Assembly (NCBI GenBank): GCA_016865015.1
Contig: CP018226.1
Location: 3,875,001-3,939,000, forward strand
DNA length: 64,000 nt
Direction: 5' to 3'
Origin: Rhizobiales bacterium IMCC20636
GTDB lineage: Bacteria > Pseudomonadota > Alphaproteobacteria > Rhizobiales > GCA-2746425
The translations under genes were made by a program, and so were the position numbers. Positions 57,219-64,000 of this stretch are shown one piece after another (position 1 is the stretch's first letter; the number at the start of each line of letters is the position of its first letter). The notes under the pieces are model-generated. The model did not search any database. It worked only from the letters and a program-made list of their open reading frames with translations, and was not told the origin of the DNA.

Positions 57219-59096
57219 TCAGGTCGTCTTGGACCACCATGTGGTTTCCACTGGGAAATAGTAATCCGGTTTTGTATCAGGCCACTCATATTTATCCCAT
57301 ACTGCTATTCGGTGATTTGCGGAATACCACCCTGGAAGCCAGTAATGGCCAGCACGCACCACCCGGTCAAGAGCCTGCCATGCAGCTTGGTGGGTTTCTC
57401 GGTCATTTGCGGCTTCCACCATCTGCGTGAGCGCATCCACAACCGGGTCTTTTATGCCAGCCCAGTTGTTGCTTCCTTCAAGATCGGCAGAGTGCGACGA
57501 GAATAATTGATCGGCCGCCGTGAACGGGGTTGCCCCAAGGGACAGCGCCGTTCCAACCATGTCGTAGTCAAATACAGAAGAACGTGCCTGGAACTGCGCC
57601 GGGTCCACCACACGAATGGTGGCCTCAACGCCCACGGCGCGCAGCGAATCGACATATTTGCCGTAGACGCGCTCGAATACCGGTGAGCGCACCATGATCT
57701 CCATTGTCAGCTGCTGACCATTTGCATCATACAGTCCGCCATCGCGGCGCTGCCAACCCGCCTCAGACAGCAATTGCGTTGCACGCCGCAGCAGGCTGCG
57801 GTCGCGGCCACTGCCATCTGACACAGGCGGAAGATAAGCGTCGCCAAACACCGTTTCAGCCAATTGGTCACGAAACGGTTCCAGCAGTGCCAGTTCTGCA
57901 CCACTCGGCGCACCTTCCGCCTTGTAGATCGAGCCCTCGACATAGGAGGTCACGCGGGAATAGGCGTTGAAGAACAGGTTTTCATTGACCCATTCGTAGT
58001 CAAAGCAGAGCACCAGAGCTTCACGGGTTCGCGGGTCAGCAAATTTTTGACGTCTTGTGTTCAAAAAGGAGCCCTGGAAGCGCGGCCGCAATTCGGCTGG
58101 GAACAGTTCTTTCTTAACCCGACCATCGAGGGCTGCGGGGAAATTATATTCGGTTTCCCAGGTCTTTGAGGTGAATTCCTCCCGGAAAGTCATATTGCCC
58201 TTCTTGAAGGCTTCAAAAGCCGTCTGCCGCTCACGGTAAAACTCGACCCGCACGACATCGAAATTGGCCTGACCAAGCATAACAGGCAAATCCCTGGCCC
58301 AGTAATCCTCGACCCGTTCATATTCCAGATAGGCTCCGGCATCGAAGCGGCCTATCCGGTACGGACCGGATGCCAGAGGCGGGTCCATGGTGGATGCTGT
58401 AAAATCTCGATCAGCATAATAGGCTTTGGAAAAAATCGGCGTACCGGCAATTTCAAAGATCAGGCCACGGGACTGGGTGCCATCCAGTGTTACCAGAAGG
58501 TGGGCTGCATCCAGCGCTTCAATGGACGTGATCTTGCGGAAACTCTGCGTGAAATCCGGATGCCCATCTTCCTTCAGGATAGTCAGGGAAAATGCAACAT
58601 CTTCTGCGGTCAACGGCGTCCCGTCATGAAACCTGGCCTCCGGACGCAGACTGAACAGAAAACTGTTCCCGTCTTGGGATATCGTGATGCTGTCGGCAAC
58701 CAACCCATAGACGGCGTCCGGTTCGTCATGGGCACGGGCCATCAGCGAATCAAAGATTAGCTCCAGTCGTGGTGGCGCATCACCTTTGGTGACGTAGCCA
58801 TTCAGCGTGTTGAAGGTTTGCGGATTCTGGTTGTGAAACCAGCTTCCAGGCGACAGGACGAAGCGCCCGCCCTTGGCTGCCGATGCATTGGCATATTCAA
58901 AATGGGAAAAGTCAGCCGGATATTTCAGATCACCGAAAATAGACAAGCCGTGGCGTGCAGGCTGATTCGCGAAGCCTTCAATTTGCGCGCCCAGTTTTTG
59001 GGCCAAAACAGGACCCGAGGCCAGGCTGAGCAGTGTTCCACCCGCGAGCAGCAATCCCTCGCGCCGGGTCACGCCTTTCCCGGGGCGCATTTTCAT
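57219..59096 (-). CDS. YejA-like peptide-binding protein with Tat-type signal (second copy)
   Basis: 625-aa SBP_bac_5 receptor. The N-terminus has TRREGLLLAGGTLLSLASGP, a Tat-like signal, ending near VLAQ. Mature landmarks: GLSIFGDLKYPADFSHFEYAN, GGRFVLSPGSWFHNQNPQTF and ARFHDGTPLTAEDVAFSLT. It shares the plan and end of the protein encoded just upstream and overlaps that gene by 4 nt (ATGA), which fixes the start at 59096. Two receptors feeding one permease is unusual for this system; ligand ranges may differ. Confidence 0.88.
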   Translation of the reverse strand: MKMRPGKGVTRREGLLLAGGTLLSLASGPVLAQKLGAQIEGFANQPARHGLSIFGDLKYPADFSHFEYANASAAKGGRFVLSPGSWFHNQNPQTFNTLNGYVTKGDAPPRLELIFDSLMARAHDEPDAVYGLVADSITISQDGNSFLFSLRPEARFHDGTPLTAEDVAFSLTILKEDGHPDFTQSFRKITSIEALDAAHLLVTLDGTQSRGLIFEIAGTPIFSKAYYADRDFTASTMDPPLASGPYRIGRFDAGAYLEYERVEDYWARDLPVMLGQANFDVVRVEFYRERQTAFEAFKKGNMTFREEFTSKTWETEYNFPAALDGRVKKELFPAELRPRFQGSFLNTRRQKFADPRTREALVLCFDYEWVNENLFFNAYSRVTSYVEGSIYKAEGAPSGAELALLEPFRDQLAETVFGDAYLPPVSDGSGRDRSLLRRATQLLSEAGWQRRDGGLYDANGQQLTMEIMVRSPVFERVYGKYVDSLRAVGVEATIRVVDPAQFQARSSVFDYDMVGTALSLGATPFTAADQLFSSHSADLEGSNNWAGIKDPVVDALTQMVEAANDRETHQAAWQALDRVVRAGHYWLPGWYSANHRIAVWDKYEWPDTKPDYYFPVETTWWSKTT

Positions 59097-61000
59097 TGGC
59101 CAGCCCCAACACGGGCAGCTTTTTCCTCGTCGTACCACCAGACAGAAGGGAAGGCTGGTTCAGCATAAGCCGGCAGTGTATCGGGACGCGCAAAACGATC
59201 CCAGCGGGCCGTGCGCGTTGACAATAATGTCCAGCCGGGAATGATGTAATGATTGGCCAGAAGAACTCGGTCCATTGCCTTTGTGGCGGCAATCAGTTCT
59301 TCGCGATCCTTGGCAAAGATAATGCGTTGAATGAGCTTGTCGACGGCAGGGTTCTTGATGCCAGCCCAGTTGCGCGCGCTTTCCTGATCAGCCGCGGCGG
59401 AGCCAAAATACTCCAATTGTTCATTTCCGGGCGACAGCGACTGTCCCCATCCTGAGTAAATGAAGTCAAAATCACGGCTTCGCACGCGATTGACCCATTG
59501 GGAACTGTCGACAATACGGACCGACAGGTCGACCCCGATACGCGCGAAATTCCCCTTCAGGCGCAGGGCCACTTTTTCAAACCGGTTGCTGTTGAGCAGA
59601 TACTCAATGGTGAAGGGCTCGCCGGTGGCAGCATTCACCATCTTGCCGTCTTTCAATTCGTAACCGGCTTCACGAAACAGTCTGACCGCCTCGCGCAAAT
59701 TGTTGCGGAAGGCGCGAATGTCCGGGGCAACCGGGTTTTCATAGGGCGTGGTGAAAATCTCCTCCGGGACAAGGTCCCGAACGCTTTCCAGAATTTCCAG
59801 TTCAAGGCCTGTAGGCAGGTCGGAAGACGCCAATTCATCACCATAGAAATAGGAATCGACTCGATCATACTGGTCGAAGAAAAGCGCCTGGTTCATTTCG
59901 TCGAAATTGAACGCATAATTCAGGGCTTTGCGGACACGCAGATCCTGAAACTTCTCCCGGCGCAGATTGGGAATAAAACCGACCATCAACCCACGACCAC
60001 GCTCGGCGAAACTCTCCTTGATAACCCGCCCGTCTATCACAGCCGGAAAATCATATCCTGTTGCCCAGACACGCGCAGTGCTTTCCACCCGATAGTCATA
60101 ATCATCTGACTTGAAGGCTTCCATTTGAACAACGGAGTCGCGGAAATATTCATAGCGAATACGATCAAAATTGTTTTGACCGACATTGACCGGCAAATCT
60201 GCGGCCCAGTAATCATCAACGCGTTCATACTCGATGGTACGACCGGGAACGACCCTGGAGACACGATAAGCGCTGCTACCAAGTGGAATTTCCAGCGTAC
60301 CCTTCGCGATATCCCGTTGTTCGCCATTTCCATCCGTGCCTTCCCACCAATGTTTTGGCAGCACCAGCAATTGGCCGACAATGTGAGGCAATTCGCGGTT
60401 TCCGGTCTGATCGAACGTGAACTTGACTTCATGTTCGTTGATGACTTCCACACCACTGACATGCTTGTAATAATTCTGGTAGCCGCGATTGTTCTCGATG
60501 AGCATGTTGAATGACCATGCGACATCTTCTGCGTTTAACGGTTCACCGTCGTGCCAACGTGCGTCAGGGTGTATTTGAAATGTGACGCTGGAATAATCAT
60601 CCGGATAGCGCATCTGTGTTGCGATCAGCGGATACATGGCTGAAATCTCGTCCAGGGAAGAGGTCAACAGCGTATCGTAAATCAGTCCAAGACCGATCCC
60701 CAGATTTCCGCGCTGCGGCACCGAATTCAGTGTATCGAAAGTGCCGTCTGTCGCCAGACGTACCATGCCACCCTTCGGAGCATCCGGATTGACATAATTG
60801 AAGTGGGGGAAATCATCAGCATATTGTGGCTCGCCAACGAGAGCCGTCGATTTCTTCCAGTCGCTCATGACCTGCGCGTTTGCCGGTTGCGTCAACGACA
60901 TTGCCGCCAGCATTGCCAGAACCAATGTGCCTGCCATGATCACGCTGTGCTGCAACCTGTTGCTTGCACATGCTCTGATTTGCTCACTCACTATTGCCAA
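59093..61000 (-). CDS. YejA-like peptide-binding protein with Sec-type signal (first copy)
   Basis: 635-aa SBP_bac_5 receptor and first gene of the yej-type operon. A Sec signal with core VIMAGTLVLAMLAAMSL ends near ANAQ. Mature part: GEPQYADDFPHFNYVNPDAPKGG (in part), LIYDTLLTSSLDEISAMYPL, DARWHDGEPLNAEDVAWSFN and, near the end, GWGQSLSPGNEQLEYFGSAA, all typical of the YejA group. Two in-frame ATGs (61000 and one 63 nt later) precede the hydrophobic core; GGAGGCTTAACTTGGCA lies before the first. Confidence 0.9.
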   Translation of the reverse strand: MAIVSEQIRACASNRLQHSVIMAGTLVLAMLAAMSLTQPANAQVMSDWKKSTALVGEPQYADDFPHFNYVNPDAPKGGMVRLATDGTFDTLNSVPQRGNLGIGLGLIYDTLLTSSLDEISAMYPLIATQMRYPDDYSSVTFQIHPDARWHDGEPLNAEDVAWSFNMLIENNRGYQNYYKHVSGVEVINEHEVKFTFDQTGNRELPHIVGQLLVLPKHWWEGTDGNGEQRDIAKGTLEIPLGSSAYRVSRVVPGRTIEYERVDDYWAADLPVNVGQNNFDRIRYEYFRDSVVQMEAFKSDDYDYRVESTARVWATGYDFPAVIDGRVIKESFAERGRGLMVGFIPNLRREKFQDLRVRKALNYAFNFDEMNQALFFDQYDRVDSYFYGDELASSDLPTGLELEILESVRDLVPEEIFTTPYENPVAPDIRAFRNNLREAVRLFREAGYELKDGKMVNAATGEPFTIEYLLNSNRFEKVALRLKGNFARIGVDLSVRIVDSSQWVNRVRSRDFDFIYSGWGQSLSPGNEQLEYFGSAAADQESARNWAGIKNPAVDKLIQRIIFAKDREELIAATKAMDRVLLANHYIIPGWTLLSTRTARWDRFARPDTLPAYAEPAFPSVWWYDEEKAARVGAGQ

Positions 61001-61146
61001 GTTAAGCCTCCTGAAATTTGCTCATTATCTGAACGATACCCAGACATCGTCCACCCATCCCTATTTCTATAGGTGATAAGCCAGACGGGACTAGGGCAAA
61101 GGTGCCTTTATGACCAAAATTTAAGTGATAAAGCGGCTGAACGGAA

Positions 61147-61803
61147 TCACAAATGCAGGATTTCGGCACGTAATTCGGCAAGACCGGTGCCTTTTTCCGA
61201 CGATGTCATCAAAATTTCTGGATGAGCAGCTGGCCGTTTGGCGATGGCTGCTCGGGTCTTGTCCAGAGACTCCTGCAATTCGGCCGGACGCGGCTTGTCT
61301 ATCTTGGTCATGACGATCTGATAGGAAACAGCGCTCTTGTCCATCAGGTCGAGGGCTTTGAGGTCTGTCTCCTTGATGCCATGACGGCTGTCTACCAGCA
61401 CATAGGCGCGGCGCAGGTTCGGCCGTCCGCGCAGATAGGAATAGACCAAACGGGTCCACGCCTCGACCTGCCCTTTGGGCGCTTTGGCGTAGCCATAACC
61501 GGGCATATCAACAATGGTGATCTGGTCGTTGGTAAAGAAGTTCAGCTCCTGGGTGCGGCCAGGTGTGTTGGAGGTTCTGGCCAGACCGTTTTGTCCGGTC
61601 AGCGCATTGATCAGGCTGGATTTTCCAACATTCGAGCGACCGGCAAACGCAATTTCAATGCCGTCATTATCCGGCAGTTGATCAAGCTTGACTACGCCAA
61701 GGACAAACCGCCAGGGACGCGCGAACGCCAGCCGACCGGTTTCCAACTGTTCCGGCGTGAACGCTTTTTCATCAGGGTCCTGGTCTGTATTATCAATGCT
61801 CAT
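61147..61803 (-). CDS. engB: Ribosome biogenesis GTPase EngB (YihA/YsxC)
   Basis: 218-aa GTPase needed for large ribosomal subunit assembly. G1 [15 protein letters not shown]2-G3 [12 protein letters not shown] and [15 protein letters not shown]4 MTKIDKP and G5 [10 protein letters not shown] are all present. In many Hyphomicrobiales engB follows yidC directly; here an acetyltransferase gene lies in between and overlaps the engB start by 4 nt. Confidence 0.95.
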   Translation of the reverse strand: MSIDNTDQDPDEKAFTPEQLETGRLAFARPWRFVLGVVKLDQLPDNDGIEIAFAGRSNVGKSSLINALTGQNGLARTSNTPGRTQELNFFTNDQITIVDMPGYGYAKAPKGQVEAWTRLVYSYLRGRPNLRRAYVLVDSRHGIKETDLKALDLMDKSAVSYQIVMTKIDKPRPAELQESLDKTRAAIAKRPAAHPEILMTSSEKGTGLAELRAEILHL

Positions 61804-62486
61804 TTTAGGGTCGCTTGCTCCATTGCTTCCAAATCCATCCCGCGAATGGCACTGAGATTACGGGTAATTTTCTCTGCATCCCAGTTCCACCACGCAATGC
61901 GGCACAATCGGTCTATCACATCACGCTCAAAACGCTGTCGCACAATCTGGGCCGGATTGCCCGCGACAATGGTGTATGCTGGCACATTGCGCGTCACAAC
62001 GGCCCGCGCACCAATAATTGCGCCATCACCGATCGTGACACCCGGCATGATCATGGCTTCCCGGCCAATCCACACATCATTGCCGACAACTGTGTTGCCA
62101 CGGTGATCCGTCGGCCATTCAAAACCCGCTTCCCAGCCTCTGCCCATGGCGGCAAAGGGATAGGTCGAAAATTCATCCATCGGATGATTGGCACCATTCA
62201 TGATGAATTGCACACCGGTTGCAAATGCACAGAAGCGCCCGATGATCAGTTCATCGCCAACGAAGTCAAAATGATATTTGACGCATTTTTCCAGAAAATG
62301 CTCTGGTCCCTCAGGATCATCATAATAGCTGTAGTCCCCAATCGTGACACGCGGATGATCGACCAGCCTGTTGAGAAAGCCGAGTTGCGGAAATTCCGAC
62401 AGGGGAAACGGCAGAGCTGAATCCGGCCCAATCCCGGACACATCATCGGGCTGGCCGACGCTTTGTTCAGGAATATCTGCAGGCAT
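61800..62486 (-). CDS. CatB/Vat-like xenobiotic acetyltransferase (hexapeptide repeat)
   Basis: 228-aa left-handed beta-helix acetyltransferase. [43 protein letters not shown] with the catalytic His, and repeated hexapeptides [37 protein letters not shown] (quoted in family pieces) match CatB/VatD-type proteins that acetylate chloramphenicol or streptogramin A. Chromosomal homologues often have other substrates, so resistance is not assured. Its stop overlaps the engB start by 4 nt, tying it to the yidC-engB transcript. Confidence 0.85.
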   Translation of the reverse strand: MPADIPEQSVGQPDDVSGIGPDSALPFPLSEFPQLGFLNRLVDHPRVTIGDYSYYDDPEGPEHFLEKCVKYHFDFVGDELIIGRFCAFATGVQFIMNGANHPMDEFSTYPFAAMGRGWEAGFEWPTDHRGNTVVGNDVWIGREAMIMPGVTIGDGAIIGARAVVTRNVPAYTIVAGNPAQIVRQRFERDVIDRLCRIAWWNWDAEKITRNLSAIRGMDLEAMEQATLK

Positions 62487-62543
62487 TTCTATCTCGAATC
62501 AGATGGGTTGATTTGGGTCCGGTGACAGTAAATCAGGTCTGAA

Positions 62544-62568
62544 CCGGGCGATCAAACAGACCGCCCGG
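62544..62568. terminator. Hairpin between yidC and the acetyltransferase gene
   Basis: CCGGGCGATC at 62544-62553 and GACCGCCCGG at 62559-62568 form a 10-bp stem with one G-U-type mismatch and a 5-nt loop. No T-run follows in either direction, so it may be an attenuator rather than a full terminator. Confidence 0.4.
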
Positions 62569-62612
62569 CACGAGACTTGATTCATAGTCGATCAAAGGAA
62601 ATCCAATGGCTG

Positions 62613-64000
62613 CTAAGCCTTGTCTTTCTCATCCTTGCCGCCCAAGCCAAAGGCTTCAAGCGTATTCTTCCAGATTTCCACCGGTACACCCTGGCGACGC
62701 ATGATCACCGATTGCTGGGCGATAGACAGGGTGTTGTTCCACGCCCAGTAGATCACAAGACCAGCTGGGAAGGACGACAGCATGAATGTAAAGATAACCG
62801 GCATCCATGTGAAAATCATCGCCTGTGTCTTGTCGGGTGGCAATGGATTCAAACGCATCTGAACGAACATTGTGACGCCCATAATAAGAGGCCAGATGCC
62901 GAGCATCAGAATTTGCGGCGGATCCCACGGGATCAGTCCAAACAGATTGAAAATTGACGTCGGATCTGGTGCCGCCAAATCCTGAATCCAGCCGAAGAAG
63001 GGCGCATGGCGCATTTCGATGGTGACAAACAGAACCTTGTAGAGCGCGAAGAACACTGGAATTTGCAAGACAACCGGCAGACAACCGGCCAAAGGATTGA
63101 TCTTTTCCTTCTTGTATAATTCCATCATCGCCTGCTGCTGGCGCGTTCGATCATCCTTGTAGCGCTCGCGCAATTCAGTCAGTTGCGGCTGAACCTTTTT
63201 CATATTGGCCATGGAGGCATATGATTTGTTGGCAAGCGGGAAGAACAAGATCTTCAGCACAACAGTCACGGCCAGAATGGCCAGACCGAAATTGCCGATC
63301 AGATTGTAGAGCCAGTCGAGCGCGACAAAAAGCGGCTTGGTGATGAAATAGAACCAGCCCCAGTCGATCATCAGATCGAAGCGTTCGATTCCCGGCGCCT
63401 CACGATAGCTGTTGATGACGCTGACTTCCTTTGCGCCGGCAAACAGGCGCGAGATGTGATCTCCGCTGCTGCCTGGCGCAATTTCCACCAGCTCACCCAG
63501 AAAGTCTGCCTGGTAAGCCGAACGGTTGTTGACCGTATGATGGAAGAATCGCGGTGTGTAGGACTCACCCGGCGTTGGAACGATGGCTGCAGCCCAGTAT
63601 TTGTCAGTAATGCCAAGCCAGCCTTGCGTCTGGGTTCCGAATTTGATTTCGCCTTCTTCCTCCAGATCGTCATAATCGACTTCCTGCAGGCCATCTTCAC
63701 CGATAAATCCGATCATCCCTTCATGAAGGATGAAAAAATTCTGCAGGTCGGGGATGCCGTGCCGTGTGACCAGAGCATAGGGAAACAGCGATACAGCACC
63801 GGCAGTGTTGTTCTCGACACTATCCGAAATGGTCACAAGATAATGCTCATCCATTTCATAGACGCGATTGAAGATCAGGCCTTCACCATTGTCCCATGAC
63901 ACCGTTATGGGAGTCTGTGGCGTCAGGCGGTCACCTTCGGTCAGGCTCCATACGGTCTGGCTGTCGGGCACAGCTGCCGTAATTCCCTGTCCCTTGACCC
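62613..64000 (-). CDS. yidC: Membrane protein insertase YidC (partial, N-terminus missing)
   Basis: About 462 residues of the C-terminal part; the frame stays open to the right edge (VKGQGITAAVPDSQTVW before the first visible in-frame GTG). The periplasmic beta-sandwich domain comes first, then the insertase core with KPLFVALDWLYNLIGNFGLAI, FPLANKSYASMANMKKVQPQ, YKKEKINPLAGCLPVVLQIP and VFTFMLSSFPAGLVIYWAWNN. It inserts and folds inner-membrane proteins with or without SecYEG. The upstream rnpA and rpmH expected in this order are outside the window. Confidence 0.96.
   Translation of the reverse strand, partial: VKGQGITAAVPDSQTVWSLTEGDRLTPQTPITVSWDNGEGLIFNRVYEMDEHYLVTISDSVENNTAGAVSLFPYALVTRHGIPDLQNFFILHEGMIGFIGEDGLQEVDYDDLEEEGEIKFGTQTQGWLGITDKYWAAAIVPTPGESYTPRFFHHTVNNRSAYQADFLGELVEIAPGSSGDHISRLFAGAKEVSVINSYREAPGIERFDLMIDWGWFYFITKPLFVALDWLYNLIGNFGLAILAVTVVLKILFFPLANKSYASMANMKKVQPQLTELRERYKDDRTRQQQAMMELYKKEKINPLAGCLPVVLQIPVFFALYKVLFVTIEMRHAPFFGWIQDLAAPDPTSIFNLFGLIPWDPPQILMLGIWPLIMGVTMFVQMRLNPLPPDKTQAMIFTWMPVIFTFMLSSFPAGLVIYWAWNNTLSIAQQSVIMRRQGVPVEIWKNTLEAFGLGGKDEKDKA

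Overview
This 64 kb window looks like chromosome from an alphaproteobacterium, most likely Hyphomicrobiales (Rhizobiales). Signs are the urtABCDE and ureDABCEFG nitrogen loci, an imuA-imuB-dnaE2 cassette behind a GAAC-N7-GAAC LexA box, the divergent oxyR/katG pair, a yej-type peptide transporter with two binding proteins, and yidC next to engB. I see no rRNA, tRNA, CRISPR array or classical IS element.

Layout. 1-318: start of an oligopeptide-type binding protein cut by the window edge. 319-6104: AT-richer accessory patch with a giant membrane KAP-family P-loop NTPase and an unrecognised convergent gene. 6105-11982: five-gene operon for a BMP-type nucleoside/nucleobase ABC transporter plus a CodA-like deaminase. 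12231-12701: small exported protein. 12707-18384: urea transporter urtABCDE behind a well-matched sigma-54 promoter. 18984-21544: RsbT-like kinase and GGDEF-EAL protein. 21807-29017: urease operon ureD-A-B-C-E-F-G. It is interrupted between ureA and ureB by a GIY-YIG nuclease gene flanked by two composite palindromic-repeat segments, and between ureC and ureE by an antibiotic-biosynthesis-monooxygenase-like gene and an intact class D beta-lactamase. 29268-34934: 3-hydroxyisobutyrate-dehydrogenase-like enzyme, KefB/KefG-like K+/H+ antiporter pair, class III PLP enzyme (PbfA-like), VOC protein. 34993-38324: divergent oxyR and katG. 38461-44490: LysR regulator, beta-propeller protein, tctCBA tripartite tricarboxylate-type transporter and a BKACE (DUF849) enzyme, probably one catabolic module. 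44560-45522: CDF metal exporter. 45746-51618: SOS mutasome. 51631-61000: small kinase, GhrA-like reductase, yejF-yejE-yejB and two tandem YejA-like binding proteins. 61147-64000: engB, CatB-like acetyltransferase, and yidC cut by the right edge.

How the genes fit together. UrtABCDE imports urea and urease converts it to ammonia; the sigma-54 site in front of urtA suggests nitrogen control. The BMP transporter plus deaminase would import and deaminate a nucleobase. The LexA box ties ImuA, ImuB and DnaE2 to DNA damage. OxyR keeps both redox cysteines and faces katG.

The best candidate for something undescribed is the 26989-27857 segment. A single-domain GIY-YIG nuclease lies between two segments, each ending in inverted hairpins whose arms vary by compensatory changes and each filled with degenerate ~21-nt repeats. 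It resembles the logic of REP-associated transposases with a different enzyme. No searches were run; family calls are from motif recognition.
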